Shown: positions 37,418-45,737 of the stretch, piece by piece | Position numbering within the stretch: position 1 is the first letter of the stretch | Layout: each line of letters starts with the position of its first letter | Source of the DNA: a virus | IMG/VR virus record: IMGVR_UViG_3300032214_000336 | Location: 1-49,954 of that record | Reading direction: 5' to 3' (one strand) | Length of the DNA: 49,954 nt | Translations under genes and position numbers: made by a program | The notes under the pieces: model-generated | Databases searched by the model: none | Told to the model about the DNA's origin: nothing | Seen by the model: the letters and a program-made list of their open reading frames with translations, nothing else

Positions 37418-38941
37418 ATGGCATATCAAATTGATAGATATAATGGTACTTTTTTAGTTTCGATTGATGATCAAACCATCAATAGTACTGCTACGGACCT
37501 ACGTCTTGTAGGTCGAAATTATAGTGGTTACGGTGAAATTCAAAATGAAAATCTATTACATTTATTAGAAAATTTTGCCAATACTAGCGCACCTCCTAGA
37601 GCAATCTTAGGACAACTTTGGTACGATTCTGTTAATAAAAAAATTAAAGTCTATGACGGTACTAAATTTAAACTAGTCGGCGGCGCTGAATCTAGTGCTA
37701 ATGCACCTTCGGGTCTAGCAGTAGGTGATTTTTGGTGGGATAATCAGAACGAACAAATTAATGTATGGAACGGTACAGAGTTTGTTGTAGTTGGACCGGA
37801 AAGATCTCCAGCATATGGTAACACTTCGGCATTGCCGGCAGTAGTTAAAGACTCAGTAGGCACTGATCAACAGATTATTAAGTTTCAAGTTGGTGGCGAA
37901 GTTATTGCTATAATTAGTAGAGCTGAATTTACATTGAATAATGTTTTGAATCCTATTACTGGATTTTTACAGATAACTCCTGGTATTAATTTTATCAATA
38001 GTGCTATTACAGGAGAGACCAGTAGTGTTCATAGATTTAAAGGAACTGCATCAAATTCAGAAAGATTGGGTGGTTTTTTAGTTACTGATTTTTTAAGAAC
38101 AGGCTCTACAAGATTTGATTCTCAGATTAGTTTTTCGGATAACGGTCTAAAAGTTGGCGATCAAGATGATTTTAGAATTCGAATATTAAGTGGTAATAGT
38201 CCAACTATTGAAAGCACCAGTAATCAATCTATAATTATAAGAATATCTAACAATGATACTGATATACGCGATGTAGTTGTAGTAAAAAGAACAGGAATTG
38301 AACCAGGTTCTACAGGATTGTATGATCTTGGTTCAGTTGCAGCTAAATGGAAAACTGTAAATGCAGAAGAAGTAACAGCTAATACATTTTACGGTAAATT
38401 AGTAGGAACAGTGGAAACAGCCCCAGGCCCAGGAGGCATTACTCCCCCATTAGCAATTCAAAGTATCGCAGTTAGCGGTGCATTTAATATGACTGGCAGC
38501 GGATCATCATCAAATTTTAATGTTAATCTTGCAGGCAGTACCAGCGCTGTTAATCTATCATCTGGAACAGTTGGAAGTTTAAATAATTTTAATATTGGCG
38601 GAACAACTCCTGGTACGGCCAGAGTTACTACTTTAAATACAACAGGATCTACTACTATAGGATCTACTTTATCAGTAACTGATAATGCAACAATGAACGG
38701 AACTTTATCGGTAGCTGGCAACGTATTTTTTACAGGAGTAGGGGCAGTTAAAGTTCCAGTTGGATCAACTGCACAACGACCTGCATCTCCTGATAGGGGA
38801 ATGATTAGATTTAACACTACAATTGGCGAGTGGGAAGGATACGATGGTGCTGAATGGAGATTAATCGGCGGAGATGCCGACGAGGATTACGGATTAATTA
38901 CCAGTGGTGCTGATACATTTGTAGATTACGGCGGATTATAA
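37418..38941 (+). CDS. Tail fibre paralogue, shared N-terminal domain
   Basis: A 507-residue fibre starting MAYQIDRYNGTFLVSIDDQT, nearly the same opening as the fibre at 39536. Residues 1-130 are the shared domain (GYGEIQNENLLHLLENFAN, ILGQLWYDS, GDFWWDNQNEQINVWNG). The middle is Ser/Thr/Gly-rich beta shaft (TTGSTTIGSTLSVTDNATM). The C-terminus from about 442 has VPVGSTAQRPASPDRGMIRF then EGYDGAEWRLIGGDADED, a common end in marine phage fibres. It is probably a short fibre with an exposed, variable tip. A candidate late promoter lies just upstream. Confidence 0.8.
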   Translation: MAYQIDRYNGTFLVSIDDQTINSTATDLRLVGRNYSGYGEIQNENLLHLLENFANTSAPPRAILGQLWYDSVNKKIKVYDGTKFKLVGGAESSANAPSGLAVGDFWWDNQNEQINVWNGTEFVVVGPERSPAYGNTSALPAVVKDSVGTDQQIIKFQVGGEVIAIISRAEFTLNNVLNPITGFLQITPGINFINSAITGETSSVHRFKGTASNSERLGGFLVTDFLRTGSTRFDSQISFSDNGLKVGDQDDFRIRILSGNSPTIESTSNQSIIIRISNNDTDIRDVVVVKRTGIEPGSTGLYDLGSVAAKWKTVNAEEVTANTFYGKLVGTVETAPGPGGITPPLAIQSIAVSGAFNMTGSGSSSNFNVNLAGSTSAVNLSSGTVGSLNNFNIGGTTPGTARVTTLNTTGSTTIGSTLSVTDNATMNGTLSVAGNVFFTGVGAVKVPVGSTAQRPASPDRGMIRFNTTIGEWEGYDGAEWRLIGGDADEDYGLITSGADTFVDYGGL

Positions 38942-38961
38942 TAAATCGGGAGTTTTAAAGA

Positions 38962-39534
38962 ATGGCAAAAAGAATACAATTTAGGCGTGGAACAACAACT
39001 GAACACGCAACGTTCGTGGGTGCTCCTGGTGAACTTACAATTGACACCACAAAGAAAACAGTAGTTGTTCATGACGGTGTTACCCCAGGGGGTTTTCCAG
39101 CGACACGATTAGATGCAGCAGGGGGAATATCAACTTTTAACGGACCTATTGTTGTTACAGATGCTACTCCTAGTACATCAACAACTACCGGTGCTATACG
39201 AATTACTGGTGGATTAGGAGTAGGAGCAAGAATTACCTGCTCACAACTAGTTGAAACATCTACTATTACAGTTAAAGAAAATGTAAATCCTATTTCAAAT
39301 GCTCTTGAAGATATATTAAAGTTAACTGGTGTAACTTATGATAGAAAAGATAAATCTTCAATTAATGAGGCCGGCTTAATTGCAGAAGATGTAGATAAAG
39401 TATTACCTAACTTGGTTGTAAAAGATGATAAAGGTAATCCTAATGGAATATATTATACAAAATTAGTAGCTTATCTAGTAGAAGCAATTAAAGATCAACA
39501 AGAACAAATTGAAGAGCTAAAGAAAAAGGTATAA
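38962..39534 (+). CDS. Small Mtd-like N-terminus / S74 intramolecular chaperone protein
   Basis: A 190-residue protein joining two fibre modules. Residues 1-50 (RIQFRRGTTTEHATFVGAPG, VHDGVTPGGFPATR) match the N-terminal domain of major-tropism-determinant-type proteins. Residues about 98-190 form an S74 endosialidase-type chaperone (NALEDILKLTGVTYDRKD, AGLIAEDVDKVLPNLVVKD, YYTKLVAYLVEAIKDQQEQI) ending in a coiled coil. The self-cleavage dyad appears intact: Ser100 and Lys105, spaced five residues as in known S74 domains. Almost no receptor-binding body remains between them. It is sandwiched between two fibre paralogues, so it may trimerise as a mini-fibre or supply its chaperone in trans; both are inference. 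Confidence 0.82.
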   Translation: MAKRIQFRRGTTTEHATFVGAPGELTIDTTKKTVVVHDGVTPGGFPATRLDAAGGISTFNGPIVVTDATPSTSTTTGAIRITGGLGVGARITCSQLVETSTITVKENVNPISNALEDILKLTGVTYDRKDKSSINEAGLIAEDVDKVLPNLVVKDDKGNPNGIYYTKLVAYLVEAIKDQQEQIEELKKKV

Positions 39535-39535
39535 A

Positions 39536-41290
39536 ATGGCCTATCAAGTAAATAAATTCAACGGAACATTCTTAGTTTCAGTAGCAGATGGTACGATAGA
39601 TTCTACCACTAATATTCGTTTTGTTGGCAAAAATTATGCAGGTTACGGACAAGTTCAGAATGAAAATTTCTTACATCTACTAGAACATTTTGCCGGAGCA
39701 AGTCAACCAAGTAAACCAGTCAGCGGACAATTATGGTACGATTCTTCAGATAGAAAAATTAAAATCTATGATGGAACAAGATTTAGACCAGTTGGAGGAG
39801 CAACTTCAAGCGCCACTGCTCCATTGGGATTAAGTGCTGGCGAATTTTGGTTTGATAGTCTTGCACAACAATTATACTGCTGGACTGGTAGTGAATATGT
39901 TTTAGTTGGTCCAGAAAGTCCCGGAACATTAGGCGAAACCTCATTAACATCAGTTACAGTTAAAGACACCGGGAATGAAAGCCACACTATTGCTAAAATC
40001 AAATCAGGTGGAACTGACATTGCAGTTTTTAGCAAAGATACATTTAATCTTAGTGATGCTGACAAAACTCTTCTTCCAAATTTTGGAAGAATTAAAAAAG
40101 GTATTACACTTGTAAACACTGATAACGATAACGGAATAACAACATCTGCATCAGGTACTGTTATTTGGGGAACGGCAACATCTGCTCAACGTCTTGTGGA
40201 TATTGAAGACAGTTCTGTATTTTATGATATAACTGATTTTGTATTAAAAGATTCTCCAACATTTACCACCTCTGTAACTTTTAATAACGGATTTATTTTA
40301 GGTTCAGTTCCACGTGCAGCCGCTGAAATTGCTAACGGTGCGGATTTGTTGTTTAGAACTTATTCAACAGGCAGTAAGATAATTTTATTGCCAGCAGGCG
40401 GTGATGCCGCTGGCGTGTTACAAATTGACAACGAATCAGTTATACCGTCATCGGGCGTAAGTTTAGGCAGCGATGCGGATAGATTTTATCAAATATTTTC
40501 AGACAACATTGCAGGAACAAGTATAGTAGGTGCGTTTTTTGGTAATCTAACAGGAAATGTTACAGGTAATATTGTTGGCAATGTCGCTGGTAATCTAACA
40601 GGTAATGTTACTGGTAATCTAACAGGTAATGTTACCGGCAATGCAAGTTCTGCTACAAATGCCAGTAGATTAAATAATACAGAAGCTAGCGATGCAGCAA
40701 CAAACTCAACTGTAGCATTAAGAACTGCTAGTGGTAATTTAGTAGCTAATCAGTTTATAGGTACTGCTGATAAAGCTGATCGTATAAAAATAGATAACAG
40801 TGCATCTGATAATCCGGCCTCCGCATATAAGACGGCAATGACCACACAAACTCCGTTAACTATTGCTGCAAGAGATAGTAGTGGAGATATTACAGCTAGA
40901 ATTTTTAGAGGCACCGCCACAGCAGTTCAAGCAGCAGACCTTGCTGAGAAATATCTAGCTGACAAAGAATATGAAATTGGTACTGTGATAATAGTGGGCG
41001 GAGAACGTGAAGTTACTGCCAGTGTTTGGGTCGGTCAACGTGCTATAGGTGTTGTATCTGGAAATCCAGGTTATATGATGAACACTGAATTAGATGGCGG
41101 TACTTATGTTGCATTAAAAGGTCGAGTACCTGTAAAAGTTATCGGTCAAGTTAAAAAAGGTGACAGACTGATAGCAGCACCCGATGGGTATGCAACTGTT
41201 AGCGAAGATTCTAATTCCAATACCTTTGCTATCGCATTAGAAACAAGTCTAAATACTGAAGTAAAATTAATTGAAGCAATTGTTCTCTAA
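39536..41290 (+). CDS. Tail fibre paralogue with Gly-Asn repeat shaft
   Basis: A 584-residue fibre starting 1 base after the preceding stop. Residues 1-130 are the shared N-terminal domain (GYGQVQNENFLHLLEHFAG, VSGQLWYDS, GEFWFDSLAQQLYCWTG). Residues about 336-370 are the 4-residue GN(L/V)TG-type repeat. From about 466 a distinct C-terminal domain begins (AADLAEKYLADKEYEIGTVI, AIGVVSGNPGYMMNTEL, YVALKGRVPVKVIGQVKKGD), a unit that recurs at the end of marine phage fibres and vaguely recalls self-cleaving G2-type fibre ends; I see no certain catalytic residues. Confidence 0.8.
   Translation: MAYQVNKFNGTFLVSVADGTIDSTTNIRFVGKNYAGYGQVQNENFLHLLEHFAGASQPSKPVSGQLWYDSSDRKIKIYDGTRFRPVGGATSSATAPLGLSAGEFWFDSLAQQLYCWTGSEYVLVGPESPGTLGETSLTSVTVKDTGNESHTIAKIKSGGTDIAVFSKDTFNLSDADKTLLPNFGRIKKGITLVNTDNDNGITTSASGTVIWGTATSAQRLVDIEDSSVFYDITDFVLKDSPTFTTSVTFNNGFILGSVPRAAAEIANGADLLFRTYSTGSKIILLPAGGDAAGVLQIDNESVIPSSGVSLGSDADRFYQIFSDNIAGTSIVGAFFGNLTGNVTGNIVGNVAGNLTGNVTGNLTGNVTGNASSATNASRLNNTEASDAATNSTVALRTASGNLVANQFIGTADKADRIKIDNSASDNPASAYKTAMTTQTPLTIAARDSSGDITARIFRGTATAVQAADLAEKYLADKEYEIGTVIIVGGEREVTASVWVGQRAIGVVSGNPGYMMNTELDGGTYVALKGRVPVKVIGQVKKGDRLIAAPDGYATVSEDSNSNTFAIALETSLNTEVKLIEAIVL
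40541..40636 (+). repeat. Eight 12-base tandem repeats in a fibre gene
   Basis: Eight 12-base units encode GN(L/V/I)(T/V/A)-type repeats. Three copies of GGTAATCTAACA alternate with GGTAATGTTAC-type units, so the later part is a 24-base higher-order repeat. It shares its unit with 30907-30978 in the long fibre gene. Confidence 0.9.
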
Positions 41291-41299
41291 GGATTAAAA

Positions 41300-42193
41300 A
41301 TGGCAGGATCAGGAACCACAGTACTTGCAAGCGATGTTAACACACCGTATACTACCGGTGTTAACGTTATGGGCGTTGGCTCCGTAAGTAGAGGATACGG
41401 CCAATCCACTTTTGGTTCAGGAGTAACCACAAGCACCATCATCAATGCAAATGATTATAATAACATTAGATATGATTTATTAAATGCCAGTGCTCATCAA
41501 AATGGCTCAGCTGGTGCTCTAACTTTGGCAGGAAAAGTTTCGGGAGATTTACTCGACACAACTGATGCAACAAACTTTTTAGCCTATCAAAGCACAGTCG
41601 ACTCTGACAGATTTAACTGTCATTCAACTAGAAAAACTACAGCCGCTGCCGGAGGCAATTCGAGAACAAGTTCTTGGGCCAGTTCAGTGACTGCAACTTA
41701 TACTCTCAATTTTGCAAACGCTAACGAAGCACGTTATTTTTGGAACGGCGGAGGTAGAATAAGAATAGCTAGTTCTAGAACTGGAGGAGCCGCTAGTTCG
41801 CAAAATACCGCTTGGAGTAATCTATTAAGTTCTGCAGGAACTCAAGAATTTGGCGGTATTGGAGTTTATGGGTGGAATGTGGCATCTACTGATCTTTACC
41901 AAGTTTTTAGTTCAGCTCCTTATGCATCTAACAGTTATAAAATAGCAGTTCGTGTTAATACAAACAACAGTTCGGGCGGAGCAAACATATTCTATTTTGA
42001 TCTAACCTGGGCAGATCCATATGTTGATCCAATGCCAGGCGCCCCGCCGTTGCCAGAAGATATTGTCGATGGCACATTAAGCTATTCTGTTGAAATCACA
42101 TATCCCACTGGCGGCCATGCTTTAACTCCTAGCGGTACCTGGACAAGTTATAGCTATTCTTCGTACAATGCTAGTGCAATAACTGGCGGATAA
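41300..42193 (+). CDS. Unrecognised likely virion protein at the end of the fibre module
   Basis: A 297-residue protein, rich in Ser, Thr, Ala, Asn and Gly, with no charged domain, membrane segment or signal peptide. Visible features are an N-terminal ASDVNTPYTTGVNVMGVG, a central beta-rich region (ATYTLNFANANEARYFWNGG then GRIRIASSRTGG) and a Tyr/Ser-rich end (GTWTSYSYSSYNAS). The composition and place after the last fibre suggest a structural or fibre-tip component. The ribosome site TAAGGA is good. Its stop is followed by a strong stem-loop, making it the last gene before the sugar operon. Confidence 0.7.
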   Translation: MAGSGTTVLASDVNTPYTTGVNVMGVGSVSRGYGQSTFGSGVTTSTIINANDYNNIRYDLLNASAHQNGSAGALTLAGKVSGDLLDTTDATNFLAYQSTVDSDRFNCHSTRKTTAAAGGNSRTSSWASSVTATYTLNFANANEARYFWNGGGRIRIASSRTGGAASSQNTAWSNLLSSAGTQEFGGIGVYGWNVASTDLYQVFSSAPYASNSYKIAVRVNTNNSSGGANIFYFDLTWADPYVDPMPGAPPLPEDIVDGTLSYSVEITYPTGGHALTPSGTWTSYSYSSYNASAITGG

Positions 42194-42197
42194 TATT

Positions 42198-42251
42198 TTG
42201 GGCTCAATTCATAGCTGGTAAATAAACAGCTATGTTTATTCGGAGACCCAA
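42198..42251 (+). promoter_or_regulatory. Start-sequestering RNA stem-loop between fibre and sugar modules
   Basis: Almost the whole intergenic gap folds on itself. Paired segments are 42198-42202 with 42247-42251, 42203-42205 with 42243-42245, 42206-42208 with 42238-42240, and 42210-42217 with 42227-42234 (CATAGCTG/CAGCTATG), giving about 19 pairs with small bulges and a 9-base loop. The Shine-Dalgarno GGAG (42242-42245) and the A of the ATG (42251) lie in the stem. A competing hairpin, AATAAAC/GTTTATT (42221-42227 with 42234-42240), would break the inner stem. No run of T follows, so it is not a typical terminator. Translational control or transcript processing is inferred. Confidence 0.6.
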
Positions 42252-42601
42252 TGGACGACAGATTATCTAAGGCTCTTGAGTTTGCCAATTATCGCCAGAC
42301 TCTTGCCATTCAAAGAAAAACCCTTAAAGAAAAAATTGCTGCAAAGCTAACCTACGGTCATGCAGGCGGTCTATTTAAAATCAATCGTGAACTGATTGTG
42401 TTTGTACAAATGTTGATAGATCAAGGTCGCGTTGAAAATGTACCTTTTATTGACGAAAATGGAAATCCAGTACTTATAGCCGATCTACAGGCATTTAAAG
42501 ATGAAATTATAGATAGATACTTCACATCTACCTATGAATATTATGAAGATTATCAAAAAATTAAATCTAGTAGAACAGTTGAAAAGTTATTGGATGTATG
42601 A
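42251..42601 (+). CDS. Small phage protein with helical N-terminus, function unknown
   Basis: A 116-residue protein, first gene of the overlapping downstream operon. Residues 1-35 are charged and heptad-like (ALEFANYRQTLAIQRKTLKE), consistent with a coiled coil. The middle reads GGLFKINRELIVFVQMLIDQ and the end is Tyr-rich and charged (YFTSTYEYYEDYQKIKS). I recall similar small proteins in marine T4-like phages, always unnamed. Start ATG 42251 has GGAG five bases upstream, but both are buried in the stem-loop described above. The stop overlaps the next start as ATGA. Confidence 0.75.
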   Translation: MDDRLSKALEFANYRQTLAIQRKTLKEKIAAKLTYGHAGGLFKINRELIVFVQMLIDQGRVENVPFIDENGNPVLIADLQAFKDEIIDRYFTSTYEYYEDYQKIKSSRTVEKLLDV

Positions 42602-43458
42602 CACAAGGTGCATTAATATTTGCTCATAATAGTCCTGATATTGATTACGGCTTAATGGCTATAATTGCAGGAGGCCTTGCCAAAAAAAATCTAGGTATCC
42701 CTGTAAGTTTAGTCACAGATCTAGGCACATTAAATTGGCTTGAAGAATCGGGAACATTGGCTAAAGCTAAAGAAGTTTTTGATAAAATTATAGAAGTTGA
42801 AAGACCTTATACTAAAAATGTAAGAAATCTGCACGACGGATTTGAAAGTAAAATTATACCGTTTGTAAATTCAAATAGATATAGTGTTTGGGAATTAAGC
42901 CCCTACAACAAAACACTATTACTTGATAGCGACTATCTTGTATTTTCAAATAGACTAAACGAATATTGGTCAGTGGATGCTCCAGTAATGATGGCTCATA
43001 GTATGACCGATTTAACCGGTGACCGTAGCGGCATTCTAGACAGTCGTGTAAGCGAAACTGGCGTACATATGTTCTGGGCTACAACCGTAATGTTTGACAA
43101 AAGCCCCGAAAGCGAATTCTTTTTTAAATTGGTAGACTTTGTCAAAGACAATTATGTTTACTATGCAGACCTATTCCGTTTTAATCCCAAACAGTTTAGA
43201 AACGACATTGCCTTTAGTGTTGCTAAACATATTATGAATGGATTTGAAACTGAATTTGCCTATACACTTCCACCTATATTAACAGTATTTGATAAAGATG
43301 TTTTACAGAGTGTTAATAACAATCAACTAACATTTTTAGTCAGCCAACCTCAAGATGTTTCAGCGTTCTGGGCCGCCACAACTCGAGGTGTCGATGTTCA
43401 TATTATGAACAAACAAAGTATAATCAGAAACAAAGATAGTCTTCTGGAGTTAATATGA
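42598..43458 (+). CDS. GT-A-like glycosyltransferase
   Basis: A 286-residue protein with the outline of a GT-A fold transferase. It has an N-terminal nucleotide-binding-like start (GALIFAHNSPDIDYGLMAII), then TLLLDSDYLVF with the DxD-type metal motif at residues 110-112. Downstream are WELSPY and a conserved-looking acceptor region (ETGVHMFWATTVMFDKSPES). It is likely to transfer a sugar from a nucleotide-sugar in the infected cytoplasm; donor and acceptor cannot be read. The next gene is a paralogue (same opening with HPDIDY and an equivalent DxD), so they probably arose by duplication. It starts at the ATGA overlap with the upstream gene. Confidence 0.66.
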   Translation: MTQGALIFAHNSPDIDYGLMAIIAGGLAKKNLGIPVSLVTDLGTLNWLEESGTLAKAKEVFDKIIEVERPYTKNVRNLHDGFESKIIPFVNSNRYSVWELSPYNKTLLLDSDYLVFSNRLNEYWSVDAPVMMAHSMTDLTGDRSGILDSRVSETGVHMFWATTVMFDKSPESEFFFKLVDFVKDNYVYYADLFRFNPKQFRNDIAFSVAKHIMNGFETEFAYTLPPILTVFDKDVLQSVNNNQLTFLVSQPQDVSAFWAATTRGVDVHIMNKQSIIRNKDSLLELI

Positions 43459-44291
43459 ACTTTGGTTACCTAATGTTTGTAGCAGCCCACCCGGATATAG
43501 ACTATGTTAAATTAGCCTATGCCGCTGCTTTAAGTATCAAAAATACACAACGTGAAGGTTATGATAAGGTAGCATTAGTCATTACCGATAAAACACTTTT
43601 AGATAATTTAAAAAGCCCTTGGGTATTTGACCAAGTTATTGAATGGCCCGAACAAACATTTTGGGATGGACGTAGTTGGATGGATCATCTTACGCCTTGG
43701 GATCATACAGTTTGTATTGATGCAGATATGTTATTTTTAAGAGATTATAGTCATTGGATTGATTACTTTATAGAAAACTCTGAATTATATATTGCCAATA
43801 AGGCATATACATATAGGGGCGAAGTTGTTACCAGCGATGCCTATCGTAAAACATTTACTAAAAATGAATTGCCTAATCTTTATTCCATGTGGACTTTCTT
43901 TAAAAAAGATGCAGGCAAAGAATTTTTTGAATTAGCAAGGCAGATTTTTATTAATCCTATTGAATTTAAAAATTTATATCTAAGTAATCATACACCTAAA
44001 GTTATAGGTACAGATGAAGCGTTTGCATTGTCTGCAAAACTATTAGATATTGACAGTGAAATTGCCTACCCTTTAGATTTTCCAAGAGTCGTACATCTAA
44101 AACCTCAGGTGCAGAATTGGCCTTGGGATGCTGACCGGGTTACGGATCAAGTGGGATTTTATCTTAAGAGTGACGGCGGTTTAAAAATTGGAAACTATCA
44201 ACAGACTGATATTATTCATTATGTTGAAAAAAACATTATTACTGATGAATTAATTAGTATATTAGAGGAGATAGTATGGAAGAAAAACTAG
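43455..44291 (+). CDS. GT-A-like glycosyltransferase, paralogue of the upstream gene
   Basis: A 278-residue protein parallel to its upstream neighbour: MFVAAHPDIDYVKLAYAAAL at the N-terminus and HTVCIDADMLFLRDY with DAD at residues 89-91. A late segment has FPRVVHLKPQVQNWPWD, resembling the C-terminal His-containing motif of family-8-like transferases. A good GGAG lies before the start, and the ATG overlaps the preceding stop as ATGA. It is probably a sugar transferase acting in the same pathway; the donor is unknown. Confidence 0.68.
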   Translation: MNFGYLMFVAAHPDIDYVKLAYAAALSIKNTQREGYDKVALVITDKTLLDNLKSPWVFDQVIEWPEQTFWDGRSWMDHLTPWDHTVCIDADMLFLRDYSHWIDYFIENSELYIANKAYTYRGEVVTSDAYRKTFTKNELPNLYSMWTFFKKDAGKEFFELARQIFINPIEFKNLYLSNHTPKVIGTDEAFALSAKLLDIDSEIAYPLDFPRVVHLKPQVQNWPWDADRVTDQVGFYLKSDGGLKIGNYQQTDIIHYVEKNIITDELISILEEIVWKKN

Positions 44292-44878
44292 ACCTTCCTC
44301 TTTTTGAAGAATGGATAAAAACTTTAAAAATTCCTGAAGAAACATATTTTTTCGAATTTAATAATGATGGTAATGTAATAGCACTTCATCCAGGACAAGT
44401 TGTAGCCGGAATCAAAAATAAAATCCAAGTTGATAATTCTATTGCTTTAGCAATTTATGAAAGCGGAGAAACTCTGCGTCACTACAAGGTAGATGTTATC
44501 TCTGGAAGAGTTATAAAAGTAAATCTTTCTAGTATAACTGGTCTTCATAAAATTGATGATGTTTTACATAGAGTTATAGACAAACGATGGAGTAATGTTA
44601 CTAAACCAGATATTGCTATTGAGTATGATAGAGAAGAATTATTGCTAACATTTAAGATTAATCCGTTATTAAAAACGGTTGAATGGCAAGGCGATCAAGA
44701 TATGATATTTTTAATAACTGAATATAATGATCCTAATATTCTGCAGGAAATGATCAGTTTTAATGTCAATGAACTGGTAAAGTATCCACAACGTATTAAA
44801 ATAGATCTTCCTAAAAAATTTAGTATCTACACGCGAAGAATTTTTGACAAGTATACCTATGAAGACCTTAGAGCTTGA
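44276..44878 (+). CDS. Unknown protein within the sugar operon
   Basis: A 200-residue acidic protein with no recognisable domain. The N-terminal part (FFEFNNDGNVIALHPGQVVA) and the middle (LRHYKVDVISGRVIKVNLSS) look like small beta domains of the kind seen in unnamed marine phage proteins; the C-terminus (FSIYTRRIFDKYTYEDL) is basic. There is no transmembrane or signal segment. The ATG overlaps the preceding gene by 16 bases and has the strongest ribosome site of the operon (GAGGAGA), so it may be made in larger amounts than its neighbours. A structural or adaptor role is possible but unsupported. Confidence 0.72.
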   Translation: MEEKLDLPLFEEWIKTLKIPEETYFFEFNNDGNVIALHPGQVVAGIKNKIQVDNSIALAIYESGETLRHYKVDVISGRVIKVNLSSITGLHKIDDVLHRVIDKRWSNVTKPDIAIEYDREELLLTFKINPLLKTVEWQGDQDMIFLITEYNDPNILQEMISFNVNELVKYPQRIKIDLPKKFSIYTRRIFDKYTYEDLRA

Positions 44879-45737
44879 TATTGTTTTCCTTAGTTATGAT
44901 GAGCCTAATGCTGATCAACATTATGCTGATCTCTGCAACAAAGTGCCCTGGGCTAAACGTGTTCACGGTGTTAAAGGTAGCGATGCCGCTCACAAAGCCG
45001 CAGCAGAGTTAAGCGAAACAGAATGGGTTATTACTGTTGATGCGGACAACATTGTTGACAATAGATTTTTCAACTTAGAGTTTGATCCCAACAATAAAGA
45101 TATACAAGTTTACAGTTGGTTGTCTCGAAATAGAATTAACGGCTTACTCTATGGTAACGGAGGCTTAAAAATTTGGCGCAAAGACTTTATTCTTAATATG
45201 AAAAGTCACGAAGCCAGCGACAGCGAAAGAGCACAGGTTGATTTTTGTTGGGAAGACGGATACAAGCAGTTTGCAGAATGCTACAGTGAAACTGTTATTA
45301 CGGGATCACCAATCCAGGCCTGGCGTGCAGGATTTCGAGAAGGTGTTAAAATGACTCTACTCGACGGAGTTAAAATTCCAGCAGATGAGATTAAAGAACG
45401 TATATGGTGGCATAACATACATAGACTTAAAGTTTGGTCAACTGTTGGCGCTCACGAAGAAAATGGTCTTTATGCTATCCACGGTGCTAGATTAGGTCAA
45501 TGGATGACAAACTGTTCTGATTGGAATTATGTCGATGTTCGAGATTTTGAAATATTAAAAAACATCTACAATGAAAATGTCAATTACGGTACATTAGAAG
45601 ACGATATACGGCATTTAGGAGAGCAAATTAAACGAGGTATGGGGTTTGATTATCCTTATCTGGATGCCGGCCAAAGCAAGTATACTTTAGATTTATACGA
45701 AGAAACAATTAAACTTACTAACACATACCTAAGATGA
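44859..45737 (+). CDS. Nucleotide-sugar transferase-like protein, single-domain
   Basis: The start is taken as ATG 44859 (292 residues); an in-frame TTG at 44844 is less likely. The N-terminal 70 residues show a GT-A-like pattern: LDIVFLSYDEPNADQHYADL, KRVHGVKGSDAAHKAA, then WVITVDADNIVDNRFF with DAD at residues 61-63. The central GGLKIWRKDF and the ITGSPIQAWRAGFREGVK segment recur in the next gene. I know this family only as glycosyltransferase-like proteins of marine phages. Overlap with the upstream gene is 20 bases, without a clear ribosome site, so translation probably depends on coupling. Confidence 0.7.
   Translation: MKTLELDIVFLSYDEPNADQHYADLCNKVPWAKRVHGVKGSDAAHKAAAELSETEWVITVDADNIVDNRFFNLEFDPNNKDIQVYSWLSRNRINGLLYGNGGLKIWRKDFILNMKSHEASDSERAQVDFCWEDGYKQFAECYSETVITGSPIQAWRAGFREGVKMTLLDGVKIPADEIKERIWWHNIHRLKVWSTVGAHEENGLYAIHGARLGQWMTNCSDWNYVDVRDFEILKNIYNENVNYGTLEDDIRHLGEQIKRGMGFDYPYLDAGQSKYTLDLYEETIKLTNTYLR

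Noticed and set aside
38458-38817. A 119-codon - strand frame inside a fibre gene, and similar ones at 25133-26155, 27816-28148 and 29634-29999.
   Set aside because: All lie opposite repetitive fibre sequence and are Val/Pro/Leu-rich complements of Gly/Thr/Asn codons.
40541-40636. Regular short repeats that might suggest a CRISPR array.
   Set aside because: Units are 12 bases, have no spacers and encode in-frame Gly-Asn repeats.
42198-42251. The intergenic stem-loop as a rho-independent terminator.
   Set aside because: No T-run follows, and the stem extends into the next ribosome site and start codon.
44844-44858. An in-frame TTG start five codons before ATG 44859.
   Set aside because: ATG 44859 gives the natural family start (a short lead into the first strand); the TTG adds no conserved sequence.
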